Source: Paenibacillus antibioticophila (GTDB lineage: Bacteria; Bacillota; Bacilli; Paenibacillales; Paenibacillaceae). Taken from it: 64,000 nt of DNA. How positions within the stretch are numbered: position 1 is the first letter of the stretch; the number at the start of each line of letters is the position of its first letter. The translations under genes and the position numbers were made by a program. The notes under the pieces are model-generated. The model saw only the letters and a program-made list of their open reading frames with translations, searched no databases and was not told the origin of the DNA. This document shows, in pieces, positions 18,707 through 28,493 of this stretch. The stretch lies in the NCBI RefSeq assembly GCF_000455265.1, contig NZ_HG005139.1, forward strand, positions 2,787,554-2,851,553. Direction: 5' to 3'.

Positions 18707-18808
18707 TGCGGCTCCTCCATTCATAGCCATGCTTACAATAAAAAGGGAAAATAGAGTTGCCCCTTTCTTCCCTTTTCATCGTTCTCTTATCCAATCTGAG
18801 CCAAACTT

Positions 18809-20467
18809 TTATTTGTTCTTCTCAGCCCATTCGTTGACTTCCTTTGTAATCTGTTCTCCGCCAAGCTTCTTCCAGTCTTCTGTGAACTTATCGAAATTAT
18901 CCAGAGACTGTCCCATGATAATTTTGGTGAATACCTCTTCCTCCATCTTCTGCAGGGTGGCGAGCTTCTCCACCATCGTCGGCGTCGGCGCCCCGTAGAA
19001 GGCATCGAAAATGTAGTTGTCCTCCTGAACATAATGATCGATCACGTCGAAGCTGCTTGGCGAACCGAATACGCGTTCCGTTCCCCAGTTCGCTCTGTTG
19101 CCGCCCCGATAATCGACGATTCGATCATAGTAGCCCTTCTCCTCCACGGACAGCTGAGACGGGTCGTTCGTCTCCAGAGCCGTCATCGTATTCAAGTGCG
19201 CGTTCAGGTTTTTCTTGGCCGGATCGGCGCTAATCAAGCTGTACAGATAGACCGGAATGTTCGTATCGGTAATCCCGAATTTGCTGTTCTCCTGTGCGGC
19301 TTCCGGATCATAGCCCTGCATGCTGAAGTTCAGCAGCTTGATGATCGCCTCCGGATGCTTGCTGTCCTTGCTCACCCCGTAGTATCTCGTAATCGGCATT
19401 TTGCCGATCGGAGTAGCCTTCTTGTCATTCACGGATACGAGCGGCAAAGCCTTCCACTCAGCCTTCGGATCATTGTCGACATTCTGCTGAATGATGGACA
19501 GCGGAGCGGACATGGAGCCATAGAACATGCCTGCCTTGCCGCTCGCCACCGATTCGGTGACCTTGGCGCGGTCCTTTACACCAAACTCCCGATCCAGCAC
19601 GCCTTTGGCATACAAATCCTGAAGTTGCACGAGCGCATCCTTCACGTCGGGCTGAATGCTTCCGTATACGAGCTGGCCCGATTCGTCCTTCACCCATTTC
19701 CCCGGATTCACATGATAACCGGAGAAGAATCCCGACGTACCGAAATGAGCATCCGTTAAAAAGGTTTTGGTCAATGCCAGGCCGAACGTATCGTCCTTGC
19801 CATTGCCGTCCGGGTCATTTTTTGTAAACGCTTCCGCAATGGCGAGCACATCCTGCATCGTTTGCGGCTCAGGGAGCCCGAGCTTCTCCAGCCAGTCGGT
19901 ACGAACGTATAATATCGGCAGTCCGTCTACCGCGGAGGATGTGTGAGGAATGGCCATCAATCTGCCGCCGATCTTGGCCGTGTTGAAGCTGGCTTCATCC
20001 TGCAGCATGATTTCCTTCGTAATGGGCGATGCGTATTTCTCGAACAAATCCGTCAAGTCGTACAGCATGTCGTTCTCCGCCAGGTCAGTCAGCTGCTTGT
20101 TCTTCAGCCACATAATATCGGGCAAATCACCGGAGGCGATCGACACGTTCATTTTCTGGTCAAACTGCTCGACGGGAACCGTCCAGACATACTTCAAATT
20201 AATACCGAGATCGCTCAAATAAGTGCGGGTATAAATATTGTCCTCAATCGTATCGTTGTTCTCATACTTGTACGTTGATTCGGTGTAGCGCCATGCCGTA
20301 ATGTCCACGGGCGGATCATACTTCGCCATCAAATCCGTATCGGTCTTGGCCGGATCCGGGGCGGCTGCCGGCGAGCCGGCTTCCTTCGCGCCTCCGCAGG
20401 CTGTGAGCAGCATGAGACCTGCCAAGCATAAAATTACCGATTTTTTCACTGTTCTTCTCTTTTTCAT
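18809..20467 (-). CDS. Extracellular solute-binding lipoprotein of the sugar ABC transporter
   Basis: 552 residues of the LplA/YtcQ-type binding proteins. A lipoprotein signal peptide (KKRRTVKKSVILCLAGLMLL) ends in the lipobox LTAC. Later segments such as DLPDIMWLKNKQLTDLAEND and TFTKNDPDGNGKDDTFGLAL-like loops are typical of this large Firmicutes family; the latter resembles a calcium-binding loop. GGGAGG lies five bases before the ATG. It captures oligosaccharide outside the membrane for the two permeases encoded next. Confidence 0.93.
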   Translation of the reverse strand: MKKRRTVKKSVILCLAGLMLLTACGGAKEAGSPAAAPDPAKTDTDLMAKYDPPVDITAWRYTESTYKYENNDTIEDNIYTRTYLSDLGINLKYVWTVPVEQFDQKMNVSIASGDLPDIMWLKNKQLTDLAENDMLYDLTDLFEKYASPITKEIMLQDEASFNTAKIGGRLMAIPHTSSAVDGLPILYVRTDWLEKLGLPEPQTMQDVLAIAEAFTKNDPDGNGKDDTFGLALTKTFLTDAHFGTSGFFSGYHVNPGKWVKDESGQLVYGSIQPDVKDALVQLQDLYAKGVLDREFGVKDRAKVTESVASGKAGMFYGSMSAPLSIIQQNVDNDPKAEWKALPLVSVNDKKATPIGKMPITRYYGVSKDSKHPEAIIKLLNFSMQGYDPEAAQENSKFGITDTNIPVYLYSLISADPAKKNLNAHLNTMTALETNDPSQLSVEEKGYYDRIVDYRGGNRANWGTERVFGSPSSFDVIDHYVQEDNYIFDAFYGAPTPTMVEKLATLQKMEEEVFTKIIMGQSLDNFDKFTEDWKKLGGEQITKEVNEWAEKNK

Positions 20468-20574
20468 ATGAACCTCCCTGATAACTGTAAGTGGTATAGG
20501 GCCCTTATAGATTTAATGTTAGATTTGAAATCGCTCTCATTCAATATTCATCTCTTGACATTTGAATCAGCTGT

Positions 20575-22239
20575 TTACCTGTTGATTATAGAGGCTCGGT
20601 ATTCTTGAGGCGTCATATGGGTCGCCTTGCGGAAGGAGCGCGTAAAATTCGTGGCCGTGCCGTAGCCGACCAGCTCCGCGACATCCTGGATCTTGACGTC
20701 CGGGTTCTCCAGCAGCCGTTTGGCCTTTGCCATGCGGGCCGCTGAGATATATTCGGACAGATTCTGGCCGGTCACCTGCTTGAACAGACGGGAAAGGTAA
20801 GATGGGTTAAAAAAGACCAACTCCGCCAGCCGGACCAGCGATATCTCGTCGGGATCATGCAGATGATCCTGGACATGCTTCTGAATAATGGTGATGACGT
20901 CCTTTGCCCGTCTCTCCTCCTCCTGGCTTTGAAGCTTGAACAGCATGTCCCCGACATGGAGCAAATAGTCGAATGCTTGCTGCCAGGATTCATGCTCCCC
21001 CGGCTGCATCAGCTTGTGCAGGCCGATCCGGGTCGCCGCCGTTTCCACAAGCTTCCAGCGATTCATATACGATAGATATACGAGCCCGATGGAATAGTAC
21101 AGCTCCTGGGCCGGAACATGGTGCATGCTGTCGATGTCGGCCAGCGTTGCCGCGCATTCGAGCAGGATAGCTCTGAATTCGTTCCGTTGCCCGTGCTCCA
21201 GCTGATCGGCAAGCACACTCAGCTTGGCATGGCGCAGCAAGGGCCTCGAGCGCAGTCCGTCCCCCGGCGGCTGAAGCTCCTGCTCGATCATCTGCTTATC
21301 GAGAAGCAGCATGCCGCAGCCCTGCCCGATCCGGTAATTCATCAGCATATTCAGCGTCGAGAATCGCTCCGCCACATCCGCCCACCTCGCCGCGCTGTCG
21401 TCCAGCACGAACGAAAGCACCTCGCGAAGGGACTCGCGGCAGGCTGACTGGATCAGCTCCAGATTCCCCTTGATGAATGTCAGCGCCCGCTCCCAGCCGT
21501 CAGCTCCGCCGCTTTCCGGAAGAGGCTGGATCAGCCAGACGGGATCCATGTTCTCCGTAACGGCGTCAACGAACAAGACGCGGGCGGATAAATATTGACT
21601 GGCGATAAGCCTGATCCGATATAGCTGTCTGGATTTCGTCGCATAGCTTAGCCCGCCGGCGAAGCTGTTGACCCTGCCCAGCATAATGAGCACAGGACGG
21701 TCTGCGCGCAGTGGAATTGCCAGTTCATCAAACTGCTTCTGATGGATCTCCTGCACGCCGAGCTGCTCGTTCAAAATTCCTTTGACGTAGTCTTTTTGCT
21801 GCAATTCCCTTGTCGCGTCAAGCTGCTCCTGCGCCTTCTGGAGCAACGCCTCGGCCTTCAGTTCCGTCTCGATATCCATGGCTGCCTGCTCGACCATTTG
21901 AATCACTTTTTCATACCCTTCGGTCTTTAATAGATAGCTCACGCCCTCATACCGGAAGGCCGAGTAAATATAGGAGAATTCATTATGTCCCGTCAGAAAA
22001 ATGACCCTGCAGCTAGGCCATCTCTCCCTGATTTTGTCCAGCAGCTCAAGTCCGCTGAGGCCCGGCATCCGGATATCCGTAAGCACGATATCGAAGCGCG
22101 TCCGGTCGAACAACCGCACCGCCTCATCACCGGAATAGGCCTTGTAAACATCCAGCTCCAGCTGGGGCAAATTCGACAGCACCTCATACAATCCGTCCGC
22201 TATAATCATTTCGTCATCGACGACTAAAAGTCTGTACAT
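20575..22239 (-). CDS. yesN: YesN-type response regulator with AraC DNA-binding domain
   Basis: About 555 residues. The N-terminal receiver domain has acidic VVDDEM, phospho-acceptor Asp in DIVLTDIRMPGLSGLELL and the Thr/Lys positions in VIFLTGHNEFSYIYSAF and SYLLKTEGYEKV. A long middle region is followed by a C-terminal AraC domain (ISLVRLAELVFFNPSYLSRL and VQDVAELVGYG-type helices) ending TPQEYRASIINR. The start MYRLLVVDDE follows GGAGGG and lies one base after the kinase stop, giving tight coupling. It probably activates the downstream ABC/hydrolase genes. Confidence 0.92.
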   Translation of the reverse strand: MYRLLVVDDEMIIADGLYEVLSNLPQLELDVYKAYSGDEAVRLFDRTRFDIVLTDIRMPGLSGLELLDKIRERWPSCRVIFLTGHNEFSYIYSAFRYEGVSYLLKTEGYEKVIQMVEQAAMDIETELKAEALLQKAQEQLDATRELQQKDYVKGILNEQLGVQEIHQKQFDELAIPLRADRPVLIMLGRVNSFAGGLSYATKSRQLYRIRLIASQYLSARVLFVDAVTENMDPVWLIQPLPESGGADGWERALTFIKGNLELIQSACRESLREVLSFVLDDSAARWADVAERFSTLNMLMNYRIGQGCGMLLLDKQMIEQELQPPGDGLRSRPLLRHAKLSVLADQLEHGQRNEFRAILLECAATLADIDSMHHVPAQELYYSIGLVYLSYMNRWKLVETAATRIGLHKLMQPGEHESWQQAFDYLLHVGDMLFKLQSQEEERRAKDVITIIQKHVQDHLHDPDEISLVRLAELVFFNPSYLSRLFKQVTGQNLSEYISAARMAKAKRLLENPDVKIQDVAELVGYGTATNFTRSFRKATHMTPQEYRASIINR

Positions 22240-22240
22240 C

Positions 22241-23974
22241 TTACATCCCTCCATCCGAAATCACGATTCGAATCGTCGCTTTTAATCCGCCCAACTCGCT
22301 TCGCTCCATATATAATCCACTGTTCTGTCCAAACTTCAGGCGGATTCTCTGGTGTATATTGAGCAGCCCTGTCGTCTCCGTCTCATCCGGACGCGACAGG
22401 CTCTCGTTCAGAGCACGGATCTGCTCATCCGTCAGTTCCTCGCCATTATCCTCCACGATCAGCAGCAGCTCACTGCCATCCTTTGTGATGTGCACTCTTA
22501 ATATGCCGTTCGCACTTTTCTTCTCCAGCCCGTACTTGAAGGCGTTCTCAATAATCGGCTGGAGAATCAGTCTTGGCACCATGATATGGCCTACATACTC
22601 TGGCAAATCGCCGAACTCAATCCGGTTTCGCTTCGCAAACCGCATCGCCTGGATTTCGGAATACACCTTCGCATGGTTTACCTCTCTCCCCAGCAGCACC
22701 TCATCGGAATCGCCTCGCGTAATGAATTGGAAGTACTCCCCAAGCTGATTCGTGAATCGCTCAAGATTGTCGTAGTCCCCCAAGCGCGTCATCGTATTGA
22801 GAATGAAGAAGCTGTTGTAGAGAAAATGCGGGTTGATCTGGGACTGCAGTTGCATCAGCTCGGCCTTATGCGTTAATAGCTGCTGCTTGTACACCTGATC
22901 GATCAAGGACTTCAGATTTTCCAGCATGGCGTTAAACCGTGTATAGATATACTGGAACTCATCATTGAAATCATGGTCGATCTGCTCATTGAAATCGCCG
23001 TGCTCAACTTTGCGGAAAGCCTTGACCAGCTTATACAGCGGCTTGTGAATATACTTATAGACATAAAGGGAATACACGACGATGATGGCAAAAGATACGA
23101 GCAGCAGCAGCACGAACCAGCTTCGGTATTTCTCGAGCGGCTGGAACACGGCCTGAACCGGAACGTATTTGCTGAGCACCGCCCCGAAGAATTGCGAGTA
23201 GCTGTACACGGCCAAATACTGCTTGTCCGTAATGGTCACGGTCTGGGCCGTATTGGGGTCGACGTCGCTTAACATTTGCGAAGCGGCCGCAAGGTCGAAG
23301 TGGGTGTCATGGCTGGTCGTGATCTCAAACTGCGAGCTTTTAAATACCAATCCCTCCCCCGGGGAGTTGACCATCTTCTTCAAATTTTCCTTGAGCTTGT
23401 CTTTGGATATTTCGATAACCACGATAAAGAGCGGCCACTTCTTGCTCTCCGGTGTTACAAAAGGATAGGAGGCGCTCAAATAGGTTTTGCCGTTCATATT
23501 GATCAGCTTCGAATCCAAGGATAGCGGAATATTCTTGAATTCGGAAAATTCCTGCGGATCGAGCGAGGAGATCGATAAAGCGGATACATTTTTCTGGATC
23601 GCCGGAATATGGGCGTATACATCGACGATACAGGAGCTGCTGTTGCGTATCGCATTCAGCCGTTGCTGCAGACGTAAGATGCTCTGCATTTTCTCAATAT
23701 CATTCATCGATTCGGGGATAGAGCCCAGCGCGTTCAGATTATCATCGCTCAAAACATCGTACTGCAGCGTTTGAATTCGTTTGAATTCCTCCTCCAGGCC
23801 GCTGTAGTACTGAGATACCTGTGAGATCATCGATTTGGAGATTTCATCCTTCAGCGTGCGGACCCCCCAGTTATAAATGATCATGCTAAGGAGATAAAGC
23901 GGAAGCAGAATGCAAATAAACGAGAGGATCAGCCTTTTGAGTACGTTTTTTTTCCATGGATGATTCAGATTCAT
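22241..23974 (-). CDS. yesM: YesM-type sensor histidine kinase
   Basis: About 577 residues. An N-terminal membrane segment (LILSFICILLPLYLLSMIIY) precedes an extracellular sensor of about 270 residues, a second membrane segment (WFVLLLLVSFAIIVVYSLYV), HAMP, then the His_kinase motif LMQLQSQINPHFLYNSFFIL with the phospho-His and the ATPase domain (PIIENAFKYGLEKK and IVEDNG). GGGAGGGAGA precedes the ATG; an earlier GTG overlaps this site and is rejected. It senses an extracellular sugar signal and phosphorylates the YesN partner. Confidence 0.93.
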   Translation of the reverse strand: MNLNHPWKKNVLKRLILSFICILLPLYLLSMIIYNWGVRTLKDEISKSMISQVSQYYSGLEEEFKRIQTLQYDVLSDDNLNALGSIPESMNDIEKMQSILRLQQRLNAIRNSSSCIVDVYAHIPAIQKNVSALSISSLDPQEFSEFKNIPLSLDSKLINMNGKTYLSASYPFVTPESKKWPLFIVVIEISKDKLKENLKKMVNSPGEGLVFKSSQFEITTSHDTHFDLAAASQMLSDVDPNTAQTVTITDKQYLAVYSYSQFFGAVLSKYVPVQAVFQPLEKYRSWFVLLLLVSFAIIVVYSLYVYKYIHKPLYKLVKAFRKVEHGDFNEQIDHDFNDEFQYIYTRFNAMLENLKSLIDQVYKQQLLTHKAELMQLQSQINPHFLYNSFFILNTMTRLGDYDNLERFTNQLGEYFQFITRGDSDEVLLGREVNHAKVYSEIQAMRFAKRNRIEFGDLPEYVGHIMVPRLILQPIIENAFKYGLEKKSANGILRVHITKDGSELLLIVEDNGEELTDEQIRALNESLSRPDETETTGLLNIHQRIRLKFGQNSGLYMERSELGGLKATIRIVISDGGM

Positions 23975-24002
23975 ATTCTCCCTCCCCACCAAAATAGAAA
24001 AG

Positions 24003-24038
24003 AGCCTTCGCTGCAGGGAAGTGTTCCCTACCGAAGGC
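24003..24038 (-). promoter_or_regulatory. Hairpin in the 5' leader of the kinase gene
   Basis: GCCTTCG pairs with CGAAGGC and AGGGAA with TTCCCT. On the minus strand the stem is followed by TCTTTTCTATTTT and then the kinase ribosome binding site within about 30 bp. It could be an attenuator or an mRNA-protecting 5' hairpin. It is not followed by Ts on the plus strand. Confidence 0.45.
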
Positions 24039-24305
24039 CAATGAGCTTATAACGGCAATCTTTATGCCTGCTTCTCCGCAGTATCCTCCTCCAGCCGCGA
24101 GAAGACGGCTTGCTGAACCATGCGCCGCCGTGCAAAGTATCCAATTTACATAGGGTTAAAATCTATGGTAAGGCTTTCATTCGAGGCGGAACAGGGTCAA
24201 ACCTTACGACAAAATGGGCAAAACGGACGCCCAGCGTCCAGATTGCCCTAATGCCGTATGATATAATAAAGCTACCATTTTAAAGCAGATGAGGTTCCGA
24301 TCGTG

Positions 24306-25259
24306 ATGGACTATACCGGCACACCTAACACCATGGATTGCATCATGTCTCCGGATATTCAGGCCGCCTTCCGCATTTATGCCACCCACTGGCGCAAGGT
24401 CAACGCTGCCTGGCGTTATCCTGTGCATCAGCACCGCACGTTTGAGCTCAACATCGTGCTGGAATCCGAGCAGCATATGACGGTTGCCGGCCGCTCCTTC
24501 CTGCAGCAAACCGGGGACATCCTGTTTATCCGTCCCGGCGTGGAGCATTCCAGCCAGGGCTCCGGCGGGCCGGAGGGAATGACGTATTACGCCCTTAATT
24601 TTGATATCGATGATTCATCCCTAAGACGCTCCCTCATGATGGCCGATTCGACTATTCTTACGGGAGATACCGCAGAAATAGCGGATGTTCGGCAGGCGCT
24701 GAACGATTTCATCCATTCTACGATTTCAGGTGAACCGAATACGCATCGCCAGCGCCTTAATGCGCTTCGTGCCTCGCTTCGGCTGCTCACCGCTCTTAGT
24801 GGCTGGGCATTATCGGAGCTGCCCGATAACCCGCCGGCATACGAGCCAAGCCCGCCCGAGAACGCGATTCTGCTCGCCAATGCCATTGAAAAGCACCTTG
24901 AGGAGCTTGTATACGCTTCAGCAGCTGGCGGTGAAGGGAGGCCCGGCATTGAGGACATTGCCGCGAAGCTGGGGTACAGCCCCGCCCACTGTAACCGCGT
25001 GTTCCGGCAGGTCTACGGCAAATCGCCGCGCCAGTATCTGTCGGGGCTGATTATCCGCCAGGCCAAGCTGCTGCTGCTGAATTACAGCCTGTCCGTGGAG
25101 GTAATCGCCCTGCGCCTCGGCTACCGGGACGCCTCTCATTTCAGCAAGCAGTTTAAACGCTGGACCGGCATCTCCCCGCAGGGCTATCGCAAGCTCAACC
25201 ATCCCGACCGCCGGGAGATTGATGCCGAGCAGCATTATCGCGACAATCCGTTTATATAA
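24306..25259 (+). CDS. AraC-family transcriptional regulator with cupin domain
   Basis: 317 residues. The N-terminal cupin fold carries WRYPVHQHRTFELNIVLE, GDILFIRPGVEHSSQ and related beta strands; the C-terminal AraC domain carries IEDIAAKLGYSPAHCNRVF and VEVIALRLGYRDASHFSKQF, ending SPQGYRKLNH. The cupin probably binds a sugar ligand. GAGG lies about 11 bp before the ATG. It is divergent from the YesM kinase operon and may regulate that operon or the nearby abfA. Confidence 0.88.
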   Translation: MDYTGTPNTMDCIMSPDIQAAFRIYATHWRKVNAAWRYPVHQHRTFELNIVLESEQHMTVAGRSFLQQTGDILFIRPGVEHSSQGSGGPEGMTYYALNFDIDDSSLRRSLMMADSTILTGDTAEIADVRQALNDFIHSTISGEPNTHRQRLNALRASLRLLTALSGWALSELPDNPPAYEPSPPENAILLANAIEKHLEELVYASAAGGEGRPGIEDIAAKLGYSPAHCNRVFRQVYGKSPRQYLSGLIIRQAKLLLLNYSLSVEVIALRLGYRDASHFSKQFKRWTGISPQGYRKLNHPDRREIDAEQHYRDNPFI

Positions 25260-25361
25260 AGTTACCATCCTATGAGTTCGGATTTGTGCACATTCTTGCT
25301 TAGTCAATTGGAGAACGAAGCAGTTGCAGGGCGCCTCCTTGGTTAACTCAGACTCAGTTGC

Positions 25362-25670
25362 TCATTCTGCAACAGTTGCCACAGAGCCGCCGGGTGCTTG
25401 ACCTATCAGCTTGCCCCAGCGTCCTCCTCCAGGCAAAGGGCAAGCCCGCTCCTTCAACCAGGCGACCACCGGGATGATGCAGCCGCAAGCCGTACAGGTT
25501 ACACCGTCCGATAGCTTGGGACAAGTGCTGCACAGCTGCAGCCTTTCCTGATACTGCTGCGCGTCGACTCTTCGCTCCGGAGCAAAGGCCGAGGTCCGCA
25601 AGATGCGCTGCATCTGCGCCTCTGTTACTTTGTAATCATCCCGGCAGGCTTTGCATGTATTGTCCGCCAT
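25362..25670 (-). CDS. Small cysteine-rich protein, DUF6171-like
   Basis: 102 residues with Cys pairs in CKAC, LCSTCPKLSDGVTCTACGCI and a final Cys, the pattern of a zinc-binding DUF6171-type protein. It starts 9 bp after the abfA stop and is co-transcribed with it. Function unknown; the family assignment is from memory of the Cys pattern and is moderate. Confidence 0.6.
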   Translation of the reverse strand: MADNTCKACRDDYKVTEAQMQRILRTSAFAPERRVDAQQYQERLQLCSTCPKLSDGVTCTACGCIIPVVAWLKERACPLPGGGRWGKLIGQAPGGSVATVAE

Positions 25671-25679
25671 GACAACGTT

Positions 25680-27176
25680 CTACGCCTTCGGCGCCAGCTT
25701 GAGCGTTGTAACCGACATCGCAGGCAGTGCAGCATGAAGCTTGCCGCCTTCCAGATTACAAGCCTCAAATGCCTTAGGGACAACGTTGTTCGGTTGATCA
25801 AAGGTATTATGGGCATCCACTCTGTCCCCGGCCAGTGTAACTCCTTCTACTTGCCACTGCTCCGCAGCCAATCCGCGCAGATCGATCGTCACATCCGCTT
25901 CGGCATGATGCTGCAAGTTGCACAGGCTGATATGAATGATTCCCTCTGCATCTCGCGAAGCGGTTCCCGTTACAGCCGGAATTTCGCTGTCGTCCAGCTT
26001 ATAGCTGCCGGCATCCAGAGCAAGCTCCAGCAGCTCGGCATCCTGGTGGACCTTGTACATATCAAACACATGATACGTCGGGGTAAGAATCATTTTCTCC
26101 CCTTCCGTCAGGATAACGGCTTGCAGAACATTGACGGTCTGGGCAATATTCGCCATGCGCACACGCCGATTGTGCTTATGGAAGATATTGAAGTTCAGCC
26201 CGGCTACCAGAGCATCGCGAATACTATTTTGCTGATACAGAAATCCTGGATTGGTTCCAGGCTCTACATTGTACCAGGTTCCCCATTCATCCACGATCAG
26301 GCCTACACGTCCCTCAGGATCGTATTGATCCATAATCGCCGAATGACGGGTGATCAGCTCATCCATCCGCAGCGTTTTCTTCAGCGTCGTATGCCATGCT
26401 TTTTCATCAAAGCCGGTTGCTTCGCCCTTGTCTGCCCAGCTGTCATTCGGAAGGGTGTAATAATGAAGCGTGATGGAATCCATGAATCTTCCTGCTTCAC
26501 GCATGACGACCTCCATCCAATGGTAATCATCCACATTCGGGCCGCAGGCGATGCGGTGAATCTTGTTGTCTCCGTAATTGCGCACATAGGTCTGGTAGCG
26601 GCGATAGAGATCGGCATAATATTCCGGGCGCATATTTCCCCCGCAGCCCCAATTCTCATTTCCCACGCCAAAATAGGTTACCCTCCAAGGAGCCTCCTGA
26701 CCGTTGGCTGCTCGAAGCTCTGCCATGGGGGATACGCCATCAAAGGTCAAGTATTCAACCCACTCGGACATTTCCTGAACGGTTCCACTGCCCACATTTC
26801 CGTTAATATAAGGCTCGCAGCCTAATTGCCTGCACAGCTCCATGAACTCATGCGTACCAAAATGATTATTCTCAACCACCCCGCCCCAGTGCGTGTTTAC
26901 CATGCGCTTCCGTTCTGCTTTTGGACCGATGCCGTCCTTCCAGTGATACTCGTCCGCAAAGCAGCCTCCCGGCCAGCGCAGCACAGGAATCCGGATCTGT
27001 TTGAGCGCTTTCACAACATCGTTGCGGATCCCTTTTGTATTAGGAATGGGCGAATCCTCGCCAACCCAGATGCCCTCATAAATGCATCTCCCCAAATGCT
27101 CGGAAAAGTGCCCATAAATATGACGATGAATGGTTCCTTTTCCAAGATCGGTGTTCAGTATCCCTTGCAAACTCAT
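25680..27176 (-). CDS. abfA: Intracellular alpha-N-arabinofuranosidase, GH51
   Basis: 498 residues, the usual intracellular GH51 length with no signal peptide. N-terminal [20 protein letters not shown] and [14 protein letters not shown] are family signatures. The acid/base Glu is in [13 protein letters not shown] near residue 175, and the nucleophile Glu is in [11 protein letters not shown] near residue 293. It removes terminal arabinofuranose from arabinan or arabinoxylan oligosaccharides. AAGGAG lies nine bases before the ATG. Divergent from the ArsR-type gene, which may control it. Confidence 0.96.
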   Translation of the reverse strand: MSLQGILNTDLGKGTIHRHIYGHFSEHLGRCIYEGIWVGEDSPIPNTKGIRNDVVKALKQIRIPVLRWPGGCFADEYHWKDGIGPKAERKRMVNTHWGGVVENNHFGTHEFMELCRQLGCEPYINGNVGSGTVQEMSEWVEYLTFDGVSPMAELRAANGQEAPWRVTYFGVGNENWGCGGNMRPEYYADLYRRYQTYVRNYGDNKIHRIACGPNVDDYHWMEVVMREAGRFMDSITLHYYTLPNDSWADKGEATGFDEKAWHTTLKKTLRMDELITRHSAIMDQYDPEGRVGLIVDEWGTWYNVEPGTNPGFLYQQNSIRDALVAGLNFNIFHKHNRRVRMANIAQTVNVLQAVILTEGEKMILTPTYHVFDMYKVHQDAELLELALDAGSYKLDDSEIPAVTGTASRDAEGIIHISLCNLQHHAEADVTIDLRGLAAEQWQVEGVTLAGDRVDAHNTFDQPNNVVPKAFEACNLEGGKLHAALPAMSVTTLKLAPKA

Positions 27177-27193
27177 CCTGAATCACTCCTTAA

Positions 27194-27209
27194 TTAATAA
27201 TAATATTAA
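27194..27209. promoter_or_regulatory. AT-rich palindrome upstream of abfA
   Basis: TTAATA-ATAA-TATTAA lies 18 bp upstream of the abfA start codon inside a longer AT-only run. A related ATATATTTATTAAT stands immediately before the divergent ArsR-type gene. Both are possible binding sites for that regulator. Confidence 0.4.
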
Positions 27210-27270
27210 TTATTATGTCACTTCAATAACATTATAGTTACTCTGTCTCCATTAAGTCAATTCAATCTTT

Positions 27271-27471
27271 TATATAGCTTGAACTAAATGAGTTTTACGT
27301 TTCGGGGGCAACGTGTAAAGTGTTCTTACGATCGCTGTTGTTCGCGGATTTCTTGGATTGAATTGGCCATGTAAAGGAAGAATTCCGCTCACAAAGGCGA
27401 ACGCTAACGCTTCTTCAGCACACTTCACACTTATGCCCTTTCTACGTAGTTTTTTTAGTTCAACTTATATA
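27271..27471 (-). repeat. MITE-like palindromic element, copy 5 (inverted)
   Basis: Reverse-orientation copy of 201 bp bounded by TATATAGCTTGAACTAAA and TTTAGTTCAACTTATATA. It contains the GCGATCGTAAG-block complement and the conserved CACTTCACACTTATGCCC end. The small AGCTTTC hairpin of other copies is missing. It separates the abfA and ArsR-type promoters. Confidence 0.87.
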
Positions 27472-27542
27472 ATGATTATTCTTGTCAAAATCGTAAACTA
27501 TAGATAATATATTTATTAATCATGCGAAAAGGACGGAAAAAG

Positions 27543-28493
27543 ATGAATCTTGATTTAAGCGAACAATCACTTCCTGTATATGAGGCGCTGGCAAGCTCTG
27601 TCCGGCTTCAAGTGCTGCGCCTTCTGGCCGAGGGTTCCATGAACGTGAAGGAGCTGGCTGCTTCCATCGGCTTATCGAGCGCGATTATGACCATGCATGT
27701 CCGTAAGCTGGACGAAGCCGGGCTGATTACAACCCAGATGCTCCCCGGGAAAAGCGGTCTGCAAAAAGTGTGCTCTCTTGCCGTTACCGAAGCTCAGATC
27801 CAGTTTCCCGGGACAGAAGACGCGCCCGAGCGCCATTGTCACCGGGTAGAGATTCCCGTAGGCCATTATTCCGATTTTTACATCGAGCCTACTTGCGGAC
27901 TGGCTACGACAGAGAAGTATATCGGCGGATTTGATGATCCCCGCTATTTCTGGGAGCCTGAGCGGATTAATGCGGCGATTCTTTGGTTTGGACACGGCTT
28001 TATCGAATATAAAGCCCCCAATTATCTGCTATCCAGTCAGACTCCCAATGAGCTTGTATTCACATTCGAGATTGGATCTGAAGCTCCTGGCATTAGCGAA
28101 AATTATCCGTCGGATATTTCCTTCGCCTTCAACGGGGTTCCCCTCGGCATATGGACCAGTCCGGGCGATTACGGCGAGCAGCGCGGGAAGTATACGCCGG
28201 AATGGTGGCCTAGCGCCATTAACCAGTACGGGTTATTGAAGCAGCTGCGAATTAATCACGAAGGAACCTTTATGGACGGGATCAAGTTGTCGGACATCAC
28301 TCTTGATCAGGTCGACATCCGAAGGAAGCAATGGACATTCCGCTTTGCCGTCGACAAGGATGCGGTGCACAGGGGCGGACTCACTTTATTTGGTAAAGGA
28401 TTCGGCAATTACAACGAACATTTGATTCTGGAGCTGTTCTATCAGGAAGCAAAAGGAGTGGTTTTAGATGAAGGCGCTACTATTGGAAGGTAA
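27543..28493 (+). CDS. ArsR-type regulator with a large C-terminal domain
   Basis: 316 residues. An N-terminal winged helix (about 10-85: SSVRLQVLRLLAEGSMNVKELAASIGLSSAIMTMHV) is followed by some 230 residues that look beta-rich and aromatic (FWEPERINAAILWFGHGFIEY, GVPLGIWTSPGDYG, YTPEWWPSAINQYGLLKQL). This is much longer than ordinary ArsR proteins, and the added part probably binds a carbohydrate. The start after AAAAGG is chosen; an upstream ATG at 27522 has no ribosome binding site. It is divergent from abfA. Its last 26 bp overlap the start of a broken oxidoreductase gene. Confidence 0.8.
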   Translation: MNLDLSEQSLPVYEALASSVRLQVLRLLAEGSMNVKELAASIGLSSAIMTMHVRKLDEAGLITTQMLPGKSGLQKVCSLAVTEAQIQFPGTEDAPERHCHRVEIPVGHYSDFYIEPTCGLATTEKYIGGFDDPRYFWEPERINAAILWFGHGFIEYKAPNYLLSSQTPNELVFTFEIGSEAPGISENYPSDISFAFNGVPLGIWTSPGDYGEQRGKYTPEWWPSAINQYGLLKQLRINHEGTFMDGIKLSDITLDQVDIRRKQWTFRFAVDKDAVHRGGLTLFGKGFGNYNEHLILELFYQEAKGVVLDEGATIGR

